Source: Viola odorata (taxonomy: Eukaryota; Streptophyta; Magnoliopsida; Malpighiales; Violaceae). Taken from it: a DNA stretch of 64,000 nucleotides. Numbering within the stretch: position 1 is the first letter of the stretch; each line of letters begins with the position of its first letter. The notes beneath the pieces were generated by a model. The model searched no databases. It was not told the DNA's origin and was given only the letters and a program-made list of their open reading frames with translations. This document shows positions 33,745-46,569 of this stretch, piece after piece. A program made the translations under genes and the position numbers. The stretch is from NCBI GenBank assembly GCA_963691705.1, contig OY829542.1:56523002-56587001 (forward strand). Direction: 5' to 3'.

Positions 33745-36700
33745 TCAGGAGTCATTAGCAATCATTTCCATATTCAGAGATGCATTTGGAGGAACCGAGC
33801 TGCCACATTTACCAGCAGAAGGTGCATCTCTTTCCATATTGAACGAGTAGTCCAGGTATCTTTGCACGGATTTAATATCGAGTGAAGAACCAGACTTTTG
33901 AAAGAAAGGAACAAAACCTTGCTTCACATTTGTACTGCTTGTGCCTTTCACAGTCACAAGTTCTCTACCATCCCTATGTGAGGTCTTGCGCGAAGATCTG
34001 CAGGTAAGGTCAGAAGAGTTCGCAGTGCCAGCCACTCTCGAAGTTCTCTTCCTTATGATAGAGGGAGTATTTTTGAATGTCCTCGCCGATTGCCTTAATA
34101 TAGATTCTGGACTGCTACAACCAGCAAAGATGCCCGATTCACGTTTTATGGGTGTAGAACAGTAAGACATACTGCTTGAGTGCATGACAGTATCATCCTC
34201 GATAGGAATTTTGGAGTGCCCAAAGACAGAAACCAAATCTTTTGGTTCAGGTGACTCATTCTGGCTTGTGTCCTCTGCTTTCACATGCATACCCTCACCA
34301 AATCCAAAAGTTAAAGTTTCTGGAAATGAACTTTCTGTTTTCTTGTCAAATGAATGCATATTGCCTGACTCAAAACCTCTGGCTCTAAGTGATCTGGTGG
34401 ATTCAGCTGACTCGAAAATAGCAGGAAAAGGAACCATAGTTGGTTTGCTATGAGATCTCTTTGAAGTAGACACATCCAAGGAAAATTCCAAATCAATGTT
34501 GCTTCTTTCAGATCCAATCAACCCCATCTTTGCACAGGGAGAGACTGTTCCTTCAGGACTCAGACTTTCTGCTTTTACATTCATGCAGTTTGGTTCTGCA
34601 GCACAACTGCAAAAGTTTTGAGAATCACTTGTTTCCAAATCCATAGCAGAGCCATGGAGAAAATATGAATCTAACTTCTTCTTCATTATGCAATTCCAAT
34701 GATTCTTGACAGCATTATCAGTCCTGTCAATTTCCAAAGAAACAAAAACATCATAAGCTGAGTGGCAGATGTACATTACACATATCAAATTAACTTCGAA
34801 ACATTAACATATACTTCATCTTGTTCATATCGCAGCAATATCTATCAGCATGGTTTTTAGGATGTTCGGTGTGTACAAATACGCAAGTAATAACATCAGT
34901 GTCAAAAGATAAACTTTAAGGCTTTAGCATCACATATTTTTAAGAAGAATCACAAACTAGCATTTCTAGTCAGTTTTCAGGTAACAAGAGAACAGCAAGA
35001 TAACAAATCTGAACCTTATGCTTTATTACAAGCATCTTCAATCTATAAATTAAATTGGTATGGAAGATGCAGAGTTTCTTTGAATGTCATAACTTATAAG
35101 ATCATTCATCTATCATCTGTACCTTCCGGGTAGATACTTCGCTATCTCAACCCACTTGTTCCCATACATTTCACGGCAGTATATCAGAGTCAACTCCTCC
35201 TCTTCTGTCCATAAGGCTTTCCTTATAGCCGGGTCTAAATGGTTATGCCACCTGCATATCCATGTATTAGCAACACTCCTAACTTTACGATCATCGTAGG
35301 AAAACATGGGTGTTACAAAGAGTGTAAGCAGAATATACAAAGTTTAAATATCTGGAAAATTCTTGACATGTCTGACCTGTATTTTAATTCCACTCCAATT
35401 TTTATTTTTATTTTTGTGATACTGCCAGTTACTACTGCTGCTAGTGGAGTGGAAATACCAACATGTTACTGAACAAGATTTCATGGTCACGAAATAGCCT
35501 TGCCTCAAGTGAAATGGTGCTTATGCTCTATAACATGAATTTGCATACATGCATGAGCTGTTCCTTAGAAAATGACTAAAGCATAAGTAACACTTAAACT
35601 AATTGACATGCATGTTGTTTCTTTGATCAGAATTCCGCGCAGTTTTGCTCAAAACAAAAGCAAGCTGATAGCCATGCAAAGTCCATGAAAGAGGAAACAA
35701 AACATTCATCCAATTGCAAAGGTAAAAATTGAAGTTCAATATCTAAAGAATGACCATGACCTACCTCTCTCGGCATTGTTTTCCATTCCGTCCTGGTAAT
35801 GACCGCGCAACAACAGACCACTTCCTGCAACCATACTTTCTCACTAACTCAATTGTGTGATCATCCTCCTGAAATGTCAAACAGGGAAAGGTCGTCATAC
35901 CAAATCAATGACATCCCAAAAATGCAGGAACATGTTATTCCAGGACTCAAAGGAACAAGCAAAATTATTCTATTCGCACCTCCTTGGTCCAACCTCCTTT
36001 GATAACTCTAGGATCGAGGACCCTTTTCCAACGACAAAAGCACTGTGAAACTGTCCTCCCAGGGAGACATTCGGCTGTGCAAGACAAAACAAGAAAGAAA
36101 GAAAAATCAGATACAGCTTTGACAATAGAATGAAGAGCATGCTTATTCTAATTTCTTATCTGCATTCACAATGAAGATTATCTACTGTTGAATAACTTCT
36201 TCAATTGCACTTTGAGGAGGAAAGCATAAAGTAGAAGGCAATACATCCCACCTATCTCCTTCCAATTCTTCTCGTGGAACCTTTTGACTGCTTCTTTCAG
36301 AAGATAATCCTGTCCATAGAAGCAAAAACATCATGAACTACACAATCCTTTCAAATATAAATTAACTGGTATAAATACCATTTCTACTTTTTTATTCTTG
36401 GTTTGAAATCTGTAGCTGGTCCTAAATGAGATATAGGATGAAGAAATAAAACCAAACTATACTTTTCACCAGAACTAACCTCTTCCTCAGTCCATCCTCT
36501 TGTTGAAGATCTAGTAGGACCAGTTGCCCGCCTACAAACAATGAAAGACATGTATTGAATCAATATTATCTGAAGAAGTAATTTCTAAAGTAAACAATGT
36601 GTAGGCTTATAATAACCATGATACCAAATCCATAATGTTCCAAAAATAGCAAGCTATTAGAAGGGATGAATACAATTTTCCCATGTTAATTTATATGGCC

Positions 36701-36933
36701 TAAAATACAGATGCCTCCAACCACAAGTCATCAAAGATGGAAACATGACTAAATGCAAAACAGAAAATACCCAACACAACCTATTTTTTATTCAGAAATT
36801 TGTAGTGCAGATGGAAAATGTACACTGACCTTGAAACAAGCTGAGCAAAATAAACTGAGCAAGGTGAAACATCAATGGCATCATTTGGTACATCTACGCT
36901 GGAAAACTCATCCTCTCTCTCCAATTTCACCAT
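33745..36933 (-). CDS. Three-repeat MYB transcription factor (MYB3R) with a 2-bp frame break in exon 3
   Basis: Seven exons: 36830-36933, 36480-36531, 36252-36311, 35980-36074, 35765-35868, 35123-35251 and 33745-34723. All borders are GT/AG. R1 (WTEEE...NWKEI...CRW), R2 (GGWTKEED...KW...RERWHNHLDP) and R3 (LWTEEEELTL...NKW...GRTDNAVKNHWN) are the three repeats of animal-like c-MYB proteins, which in plants bind MSA elements and control G2/M genes. The long C-terminus is Ser-rich. Exon 3 is 60 nt, but homology-based joining needs 58. As written, the frame after exon 2 reads four codons and a stop, while the R1 residues continue in another frame. An extra CT in CTTCTCTG near 36300 explains this. 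It is either a real lesion or an assembly error; every other exon is intact. Expected size is about 506 residues. Confidence 0.85.
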
Positions 36934-37875
36934 GATATCCCTCGAAATAGACCCCAAACCCGCAATTACGCTCGACTTTGAACCTGTTACAAAGTACAAA
37001 CCCCAGAAATCAGTTATTCATCAGTAAGCACACTGTAGAATCAATCATTTCATTCCCTCGAATTCACTTGATTTTCACTTTCTCGCCATCCCAAATAAGC
37101 AGAGCAGCACCAAAACCCAACAACCAAATCAAAAGGACAAAAAGATACACCAAATCCATGGAAGGTCACTAAAGGTCAAATGATGCCATAATTTGACTAG
37201 ACTAGCTACATTTCAACCAGTAATGTGCGCAAGAGAAAAATAGAGAATGAAATGATGTGGTACAGAGTTACCTATGCGGAGAAAGTAATTAATAAGAGTT
37301 ACCTATTCGTTTCAGCTCAACTCCTGCAACTAATCGAGATAACCCAAGTAAGGGAGGGAGTGAACGAAAATGATAAATGATGCGTCAAAGTTTGGATCTC
37401 TTTAAAGATGAGCTTGAGCTTACGAATGGGTAATAGTTTGAGAGGCGAAAAATGTGGTACAGAGTTGTGATCTTTGAAGAAGGAGGAGAGTAGAAGTGGG
37501 GAGCGAATGGCGCAAGCAAGCGGGAAAGTGATGAGCAACTAAGAGCTTAACGCGTTGGTTTTAAATCTGTTTTAAGCTTACGTTGGAAGTTTCATCTCTC
37601 TTCAGCTTGCGTTGGAAGCTAACGCTGAAGCTTCTGTTTCTTATGGGCCTGCTCTGACGGAATTTTATGGGCCCGTATTATGTAATGGGCTACGTCCGTT
37701 TCAAAATATCTAACTCAGGTCCACTTGTTTTCCTTTTCTTTTTTCTTTTTGAAGGCATATATATTGATTTATATAGATGCAGAAAAATATTATATATTTA
37801 TCTTTTCAGATTAATGATGGATATTTAGCTGAGTTTAATTTTTTTCCAAAATAAAGAGAACATGAGAGGATTTAC
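36934..37875. other. 5' flank of the MYB3R gene
   Basis: It contains a probable 5' UTR with an upstream intron (acceptor TTTGTAACAG at about 36982-36991 on the minus strand). An imperfect inverted direct-repeat pair, CTTACGTTGGAAG/CTTGCGTTGGAAG, lies near 37577-37620. No other gene. Confidence 0.45.
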
Positions 37876-38135
37876 GGATCCGGCTCCTTTAATTTTCCTT
37901 TGAACATGACCAGTCATATTAGAAAAATCTAAATCGTTCAATAAAATTGGACGGATGAGATTAAAAATTCAAGTCATTAATGAGTTGACCAGTCAATAAA
38001 ATTCAACAAGTGGTCAACTCATTAATTACTTAAATTTTTAATCTCATCCGTCCAATTTTATTAAATGGTTCAGATTCTTCTAAAATGACTGGTCATGTTT
38101 AAGGAAAAATTAGAGGAGCTCAATCTAGGATTTAC
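37867..38135. mobile_element. Foldback MULE-type MITE, 251 bp
   Basis: 37876-38126 is almost entirely two arms of about 110 bp that pair, for example TTGGACGGATGAGATTAAAA with TTTTAATCTCATCCGTCCAA. They are flanked by the exact 9-bp duplication AGGATTTAC (37867-37875 and 38127-38135), the Mutator size. There is no coding sequence. Confidence 0.85.
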
Positions 38136-38761
38136 TTACAAAAAAAAGTTTAACGAAAAATATTAGAAAAATATGTAAACATTATTAAAAATAATAAAAA
38201 TATATACATATCATTTTTTCTTCCTTGTCCAGAGTCTGAATTTTGTTTTAGGGCATATCCACTGTTTTAGTATTTGTGGTGGAGATGAAGAAAATTAGTA
38301 AAAGAGTTTTAGTAATGTAGACCATTTTTTTAGCTACTTATTATTTTTTTAATTAGTATTTTTTAATTATTTAATAATAAAAATTATTTTTGTCCGTAAG
38401 TAAAATAAGAGGAGTGTTAATAGACACGTAGGAGTGCTGATAATCTCATGTAGGAGTTAGTACAGATCAAAGATTTAGATCCAATTCGATTCGAACTAAC
38501 ACATCTAATCATATCCGAACTGTATCGGACATAAATTAGATAGAGGGATGAGGTTCTGAGAAATTTCAGAATTTGATATGACATTATCTAAATATCTTAA
38601 ATATCCGAATAGGTTTGAGATTTAATTTATATCTTAGTTTTATTTTCATTTTCTTCTTATTTTTCTTGCTATTTTCTCATCTGATTGAGTTGTAATATTG
38701 TTGTGCTAACTTATTAGGTTGCATAAGGGAGAGAGGAGCCGACGATTAAAAAACAAGATCT
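38136..38761. other. AT-rich spacer
   Basis: No gene is recognised. Confidence 0.4.
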
Positions 38762-40125
38762 AAAATTAATAAAATGTGTCTTTTAAGAAAATAGTTTTAA
38801 GAAAATTATTAAAAAAATCCAAATTTATTATATAATCCAAACGATCTGATCCGACCCAACTAATTAGATGCTATTTGAATAGAGGGCTTATTCAAATATT
38901 TTAGATTGCTAATACTAAAATTCGATCTGATCCGATATTATCATAATCTGATTCGAAGTTCCAAATACTCACCCCTAACCTCATCTTACTTGTGTAGTTA
39001 GGATTTTGGTGAAATAATAGTGTTACCATTTTTATTAATTTAAATCTACAAAATTAATTTGTTATACAAATACAAACATGCTCACCCCTAATCTCATCGT
39101 GCTTACATTTATTTATGTATTTGAGATTCGGTGAAACAATAGTGTTACCTATTTTGTTAATTTAAATCTACAAAATTAATTTGTTATACAATCATGCTCA
39201 CCCCTAATCCCAATATAATATAACTAACGTTCATAGCTAAAAACCGTTATGTAGTCTTGTAAATTTTACCCGATTTTATCGGTTTGAGTTTATTAGTTTC
39301 TTTAGGAGCACACATTTTATTGTCTTTTTTTCAATAATAATCGAAAAAATAAATAACCACATTCCATGGAAAGGTGCGTGATCATTACCAACTGAACCAC
39401 TTTCCACACCAATCATCATCCAATTTTACTACTACACGAAGCTTTTGTCAGAGAAAATTATCACAAAACGAGATTCTCCCAAGGTTGTCCACGGTAAGCG
39501 TCTCGATTTAGTCATTGGTGTGAGATATATCAATCTCGGTTAGTATTTCAATATTTTATTAATATGGCCGATATAACTGATATAAATCGAAATAGAAATT
39601 AAATTAATATGATATATTTTGTATTTTATTTTTGGTATAAGAATGAATCATCCCTTAGAGATTTTCCAGTAGAGATTTTCCACAATGGATTTTCCACAAC
39701 AATGGATTTTCCAGTAGAGATTTTCCACAAGACTTGAAGCAAAACTAAGAACGGAGGAGTGAACAAGTCAAAGTTGGGAAAATGGTTCCAAATTCCAATA
39801 GCCGCCGCCACCAACTGCGAACTAGCGCGCGGTTCATTGACACAAATTTCTACGCCAAATGTGTCATTGTTTTTACTCGTTTTACTATTTTCCATTTTTA
39901 AGGGATTTATGGAATTAAGGAAAATTGAATAATAAGTTCACAGTATTATTGTCTTTAATTTCACTTCTTTTTTAGATATAAACAATATATTTTCTAAATT
40001 TATTGAATTAAAATTAATTTTTCTCTTACCAGGTTGTATATTAGGATAATGGAATAAAAATGACTAACATTTTACAAATTTTCGAATGGGAGTATAATAT
40101 ATGAATAAATCAAAGTAAGTAAAAA
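38762..40125 (+). repeat. Duplicated segment A, copy 1 (upstream of PR-5 gene 1)
   Basis: This block matches 43228-45380 at high identity for most of its length (for example CCACATTCCATGGAAAGGTGCG at 39359 and 43791). It contains an internal tandem duplication of about 115 bp (38985-39210), shared by both copies, so that repeat predates the block duplication. It has no coding content. Confidence 0.8.
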
Positions 40126-40129
40126 CGTA

Positions 40130-40363
40130 CTCCCTTCCAGTTTAATTAAACGTCGTTTTGATTTTAGGCACGCATATTAAAGAAGTCGAATGACTCACTG
40201 TTTGAGACAATTTTGCCCCTTACTTTTTTCTCGAACGTACGAGCATCCTTAACATACGTTCGAGAAAAAGTAAGGAGCAAAATTGTCTCAAACAGTAAGT
40301 CATCCGGCTTTTTTAATATGCGTACCCAAAATCAAAACGACAGTTAATAAAACTAGGAGGGAG
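40130..40363. mobile_element. Stowaway-like foldback MITE, copy 1 (234 bp)
   Basis: Near-palindromic. It begins CTCCCTTCCAG and ends AGGAGGGAG, with TA on both sides (40128-40129 and 40364-40365). Arms share GAGACAATTTTGCCCC and its complement. Related copies are at 46338, 54327 and, as half an element, about 44611. Confidence 0.8.
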
Positions 40364-40557
40364 TACATATTTAGATATATAATTAAAATTGATTGGAACT
40401 ATTGTCATCCCTAATTTTAAACTTGCAAATCTAAATGGGTGGGGCCACTTTTCTTAATGCACCATAGAGTAGGAAATAAATTTCTTTGACTTTTCTTCAA
40501 TGACACAACACCATGATTCATGTCATCTACAATTACAATCATAGCCCGTGATAATAC

Positions 40558-40565
40558 TATAAATA
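40558..40565 (+). promoter_or_regulatory. TATA box of PR-5 gene 1
   Basis: TATAAATA, 61 bp upstream of the start codon at 40626; the second gene has the same box at 52065. Confidence 0.7.
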
Positions 40566-40625
40566 CACCGCAAGAATACTCAATTTCATACACCAGCTAT
40601 ATAGCAAATCTCAAATATCTCCAAA

Positions 40626-41300
40626 ATGAATTTCAACTCTTTTGCCCTAGTTTCCTCTATTTTTCTTGCTCACTTTCTCTGTTTAACAAATGCAGCCAAT
40701 TTCGCTATAACTAACAATTGCCCCTTCACTGTTTGGGCTGCAGCAGTCCCTGGTGGGGGTAGGCGGCTCGACCCTCGCCAAACATGGTCCCTAAACGTGA
40801 ACCCTGGCACGGCAGGAGCTCGAATTTGGCCTCGTACCAATTGCCAATTCGATGGTGCCGGCCGCGGCCGATGCCAGACCGGTGACTGTGGCGGACTGCT
40901 CCAATGCCAAGCCTTTGGTCAACCACCTAATACGTTGGCAGAATTTGCGCTAAACCAATTCCAAAATTTGGATTTCTTCGACATATCTCTTGTTGATGGG
41001 TTCAATGTTGCAATGGATTTTAGCCCAACTTCTAATGGGTGCACACGTGGCATTAGATGCACTGCTGATATAAATGGGCAGTGCCCGGCCCAATTAAGAG
41101 CCCCGGGTGGGTGTAACAACCCATGCACTGTGTTCAAAACGGACCAATATTGTTGCAATAGTGGCAATTGCGGGCCGACGGATTTTTCAAGATTTTTCAA
41201 GGCTAGATGCCCAGATGCTTATAGCTACCCTAAGGATGACCCCACCAGCACATTTACTTGCCCTGGTGGGACCAACTACAAGGTTGTCTTCTGCCCATGA
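40626..41300 (+). CDS. Thaumatin-like protein (PR-5 family), copy 1
   Basis: Single-exon ORF, 224 residues. A signal peptide covers 1-23 (cut before ANF), so the protein is secreted. The family signature [16 protein letters not shown] is present. All 16 cysteines of the eight-disulfide fold are present. The acidic-cleft residues are recognisable in [22 protein letters not shown] and CTRG. Family members bind or hydrolyse beta-glucans and act against fungi, or respond to osmotic stress. It ends FCP without the vacuolar extension of osmotins, which favours export to the apoplast. It differs from the second copy at 11 of 224 residues. Confidence 0.95.
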   Translation: MNFNSFALVSSIFLAHFLCLTNAANFAITNNCPFTVWAAAVPGGGRRLDPRQTWSLNVNPGTAGARIWPRTNCQFDGAGRGRCQTGDCGGLLQCQAFGQPPNTLAEFALNQFQNLDFFDISLVDGFNVAMDFSPTSNGCTRGIRCTADINGQCPAQLRAPGGCNNPCTVFKTDQYCCNSGNCGPTDFSRFFKARCPDAYSYPKDDPTSTFTCPGGTNYKVVFCP

Positions 41301-43227
41301 TGAGGTTTTAAAATTTTATCAACCTACGGGCTATGCCTTAAAGCCTTCTGGGTTTTTACTACTATATAAAGGCTAACTATATTTACATGTACAATAACAA
41401 TGTGACTTGTGTAAGCACATATTGCAATAAATACTATGTGATCCAATGAATAAGATAATTAACAATATAATGAATATTTCAATTATAATTATATAATACA
41501 TATATTGAATATAACCAAAAATTTAAATATTTTCTTTTTCCTATTATAGTGTCACATGCCAATAACATGTGAATTAGTGATACCAACAAGAGAAGGCCTA
41601 TTGCGTAACCTAAAACTAATAAAGGCGAACCAAATTCATATATTCAAAGCTAATTATTAATTAAAGAAAAGAACGAATTAGCTATACAAACAATAAAATA
41701 ATGAATGCTAACTATCAAGCTAGAGTAGCTTAGGTGTTAGATTCCACCGTGGAAAATGAGAAGTTGTCTTTAAAAAAAAATGACATTATTTTCTGCTCTC
41801 AAAAAAAGATAACAGATTACTCTTATGTTATTACGAAAAAGAATAAAAGTTGGAAAAAAATGACTTTTATGAGGTGCTACCCCCGGTGGACAAATGGATG
41901 GAGGTTTGGTAGAATTATCACCAAGGCAATTGTGTAGGATGATTATTTAAGATCGTATTTTTTTGCACGTTTTAGAAGTGTTAGTTGGTGGTGGAATGTC
42001 ATCAGAATCTTTATTAGTGGTTTGTCTGTCGCGAAGAGGATTGTGTGATGATGATTGATCTTTAATCGTGGTGTCTCAATGTGTTTTTAGGGTTTTGTGT
42101 TGCCGGAAACAAAGATCAATTTTTATAACCTTTGTTCCCACAATCAACGCCAATTATTAGATCTGAGAATGAGTGGTTCCTGATTTGGCTAGTTTTGATT
42201 GGTTGTTTGTCCTCAAAATTTGTAAAAAAAAAATACTAAGGGTTGTTTCGGGGGAATACTCCGACGCTCAAATCAGTATTCTCTTATGATGAATTATGAA
42301 GAGTAAAGTAAGTAAAAGTTGTGTAATAGTTATGAAATTGTACGGAAGAGTTAGGTTTAGTTTAACTAGGAAGGAGTAATAATAAGTTTGACTTCTACAA
42401 AATAAATCCACCGAAGCAAATCCATTATCCATAAGGTTACTTGTCAAAGCCAAACTCCGGATATTCTTTCTGTATGCTACTGCCTAACACCACAGACTAT
42501 ATAAATTAACCAAATTAATTATAACTAAACCTTATCTCTTTTTTTTTGAAAGGGCAACTAAACCTTATCTTTGCATACCTTCAATTAGTCATTCGGTTTT
42601 GGAATGAACTGAATTTTTGATCTGAATTTTATTTAAAAATTAAAAATGTATAAATATACGTAGAAATTTTAGATAAATAACGTATAAATATTTTATTAAT
42701 TGAACCGTCAATACACCCTAAATTATAATAACGGTCGTTGGTGTGGCCCGTGAGATGCGGCAACAAGAAATGAAATTGCTGATGTCATGCCTAAAGAATC
42801 AGCCGCTAGCGCAAGAGACTTTTCTTTCCCCATTGTTTGTTTCTCCATTCATATCATTAATTAGATTGTTTGTCATCTTCTCCTAGTTCATACACTTCTT
42901 TGTCTAATTCAAATAAAAGTAAGTCAAAATTGGAAAGTAACACATGTCTAGGTTCTTAGTATTACTCGTATACGAAGAGTAGTGTTAAGAACAGTCACCC
43001 TAAATAACTATTCATTAATACTCTTCATTTGATGGGTTGATATATGTAAATGTGAGTAGTTAATTATTTTTAAATTTTAAATTTTTTTATCGTAGACTAA
43101 TCATATAAAAAATATTAATAAATAGTTATTTAGAGTGACTGTTTTTAACATTACTCATATTCAGATTATGAAAAAAAAAATCTGTAAAACAACGAAAGAG
43201 AGTTCATTTTTCTGTGCCACGTCTTCT
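41301..43227. other. Spacer downstream of PR-5 gene 1
   Basis: The first about 100 bp are 3' UTR. 42150-42345 (ATCTGAGAATGAG ... GAAGAGTAAAGTAAGTAAAAGTTGTG) resembles 51160-51345 near the second PR-5 gene, another sign of local duplication. No gene is supported. Confidence 0.5.
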
Positions 43228-45400
43228 TTAAAATTAATAAAATTTATCTTTTAAAAAAATAGTTTTAAGAAAATTATTAAAAAAAATCCAAATTTATTAT
43301 ATAATCTGAACGATCCGATCCAACTAGTTGGATGCTATTCGGGTAGAGGGCTTATTCAAATACTTCAAATTGATGACGCCAAAATTCGATCTGATCCGAT
43401 ATTGTGAGAATCTGATTCGAAGTTCCAAACACTCACCCCTAATCTCATCTTACTTGTGTAGTTAAGATTTTGGTGAAATAATGTTACCATTTTTATTAAT
43501 TTAAATCTACAAAATTAATTTGTTATACAAATACAAACATGCTCATCCCTAATCTCATCGTGCTTACATTTATTTATGTATTTGAGATTCGGTTAAACAA
43601 TATTGTTACCTATTTTGTTAATTTAAATCTACAAAATTAATTTGTTATACAATCGTGCTCACCCCTAATACCTATATAATGTAACTAACATCCATAGCTA
43701 AAAAAGATTTTATCGGTTTGAGTTTATTAGTTTCTTTAGGAGCACACATTTTATTGTCTTTTTTCAATAATAATCGAAAAAATAAATAACCACATTCCAT
43801 GGAAAGGTGCGTGGTCATTACCAACTGAACCACTTTCCACACCAATCATTATCCAATTTTACTACCACACCAAGCTTTTGACAGGAGAAAATTATCACAA
43901 AACGAGATTCTCCCAATGGTAAGCGTCTCGGTTTAGTTATCGGTGCGAGATATATCAATCTCGATTAAAATATCGATCTCGGTTAGTATTTCAATATCAT
44001 ATTTTTGTTATATATATTACATATAAATTTGTAAGATTTAACAATCTTATAATATACTCCCCGGGACAGCAAGAATATGGTGTTGCAGTCAAAGCAATAT
44101 GAGAGTGAAGCACGCACTCAATTCCTTAAGTACTTGACAGGAAGATGAAGTGATGTCAAGGTCAGGACAAAGCATACACATAACCTAACATTTCATTGGC
44201 TTTGTTTGACAGTGGCAGACAATAAACCTATTCCTGTGTTTGGGTCGATGGTGATGTAATGGGTGTTTCAATGGATGTTGACTCGGATACTCCTTAGTCT
44301 TCCACTATACTTAGTAGAAAATCTCAGCATTAGAGGTGGATTGTCAAGAATTCAATCATTCCCACCATCAAAAAGAAAAAGATAGAATGCTATAAACATA
44401 GTTTAAGTGTATGAAACACAAGAAGTTTTTGGCATTACTTCACTTGTTTTGGTCAAAAACCATACGAAACACAAACTGGTAAAGAATCATAGTGGTGTAT
44501 CTTTTGAGAGTTTCTTTCCACAGCCACTTACCATTGACCTCGTAGTCGTCGTTGCTATTGGCGGGTTAAATGACATTTTCTGTTCTTCTACTTTAGCATA
44601 CTTGTCGCTACGAAATTTTTTGGGGTCAAATAGTGAGCCATTCGGCCTCCTCGAAACGCGTACATAAATAGTAAAGTGTCAATTAATAGAAAACGGAGGG
44701 AATATTTTTTTTAGTACTATGATGAAACGTACCATCTATTTCAGCTAATATTTTATTAATATGATCGGTATAACTGATATAAATCGAAATAGAAACTGAA
44801 TTAGTATGACATATTTTGTATTTTATTTTTAGTATAAGAATGGGTCCAACTGACTTAATAACAATGGATTTTCCACTAGAGATTTTCCACAAGACTTGAA
44901 GCAAAACTAAGAACGGAGGAGTGAACAAGTCAAGTTGGGAAAATGGTTCCAAATTCCAATAGCCGGCAACTGCGAACTAGCGCGCGGTTTATTGACACAA
45001 ATTTCTACGCCAAATGTGTCATTGTTTTTACTGCTTTTTCTATTTTCCATTTTTTAAGGGATTTATGGAATTAAGGAAAATTGAATAATAAATTCACAGT
45101 TACATCCATAGTATTATTGTCTTTAATTTCACTTCTTTTTTAGATATAAACAATATATTTTCTAAATTTATTGGATTAAAATTAATTTTCCTCTTACCAG
45201 GTTGTATATTAGTGTTGATACCCGAATTTTGACGCCATTTTTGATTAAATTTAGCATTTCTATCATTTTATTTAATTGACTGTCATTTTTAATTAATTTA
45301 CTGTCAATTAGGATAATGGAATAAAAATGACTAACTTTTTACTAATTTTCGAAAGGGAGTATAATATATGAATAAAACAAAGTAAGTAAAAACGTACATA
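43228..45400 (+). repeat. Duplicated segment A, copy 2 (with insertion)
   Basis: Matches 38762-40125 and continues past it. It is interrupted by about 740 bp at roughly 43998-44742 that copy 1 lacks. That insert has no recognisable coding sequence apart from half a Stowaway-like element at its end. A second short insert lies near 45215-45305. Confidence 0.75.
44611..44702. mobile_element. Stowaway-like MITE, half copy
   Basis: TTTTTTGGGGTCAAATAGTGAG and GGCCTCCT match the right part of the elements at 46338 and 54327, ending AACGGAGGGAAT. The left half is absent. Confidence 0.6.
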
Positions 45401-45425
45401 TTTAGATATATAATTAGACCCATTA

Positions 45426-46005
45426 ACTAAGACTCCATAATAATTATTAAAATTAAAACTTTGATTAATTTATTTCCGATCGTAATGTTGAACTGCTATC
45501 TATTTCGCTTCTTCGATTATCTAAGATTATATGAAATAAAATAAATAATCTTTTAACAGTTGAACAAGTTTTATTTATAGTCTCTGTAGAATTTTCTTTT
45601 CCAAACCTTACTAGATTGTTTTCACTTAGAATATCTTGAAAATAATCATGAAAAGTAGAACTACCAAGTAATAATTACAAATCAAGCTTCTTACATGCCT
45701 CATACTTCTTTTCTTGAATATGAAATTTATTTTCATAAAAATCGAATGCTTAAAACTTGATTATATTTAATTCTCTTGTTGGATCAATATCACAGCCACT
45801 TGTCATACCAATCAATATTGTGTACTATTGATTTTCAAAAAAAAATAAATTGTGTACTATTGTCGAAACTTATTACAAAACAATCAATTGCTACCAAGAC
45901 AATTTCCACGAATTTTTTTCATTGTACAAATTTCCTCAAGGCTTGACAAAAACTTAATGTGTAACACTATTTCAAGCATGGGGACTACCTCGACCGAGGA
46001 CTAGT
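45426..46005. repeat. Dispersed repeat B, copy 1
   Basis: Shares long blocks with 54830-55385 (for example TTTATTTCCGATCGTAATGTTG; GGTCGCCGGGACTAGTCTGC). It is more distantly related to 60035-60450 and, inverted, to 57968-58285. No coding content. Confidence 0.75.
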
Positions 46006-46337
46006 CAGGAAGTCAAGGTCGCCGGGACTAGTCTGCAAGTCTGGTTGGAAAATTAAATCAGGAGAATGCTTGGCTCGTCGATAAAAAGTGCATGAATCAC
46101 GCAAATTATCTAAAGGCCCAGTCCGTCGATAAACGCGTACTTATGCATCGACGGGAGTGCACCTGTCAATACTTATGTATGTGTTTTTTTTTTATAAATT
46201 AAATCCCTTCCCCATCCCCAGAATACTTTGCCACCAGACCAAGGGTAATATTTTGATATATACGTATTTCCGTTAATTTGTTTTATATTACCATTTTTAA
46301 TAAAAAAATTAAATATGTCTATTTTCCTTATTTTATA

Positions 46338-46569
46338 CTCCCTCAGTCCATTTTTAATGGACGCTTTGACTTTGGGCACGCATTTTAAGAAGGCCGGATA
46401 ACTCACTATTTGACTCCAAAAAATTTCGTACTTTTTTTCAAACGTACGTTAATCCTTAACGTACGTCCGAGAAAAAATTAGGGGCAAAATTGTCTCAAAT
46501 AGTGAGTCATCCGGCCTCCTTAAAATACGTGCCCAAAGTCAAAGCGACAGTTATTTATGGACGGAGGAG
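46338..46569. mobile_element. Stowaway-like foldback MITE, copy 2 (232 bp)
   Basis: Ends CTCCCTCAGTCCA and TGGACGGAGGAG, with TA at 46336-46337 and 46570-46571. The paralogous block at 56935-57437 lacks this insert at the corresponding point (after about 57217), which shows the empty site. Confidence 0.85.

Noticed and set aside
41107..41376. Overlapping plus-strand ORF within PR-5 copy 1
   Set aside because: Out-of-frame shadow of the thaumatin-like gene; the twin at 52630 diverges after the gene ends.
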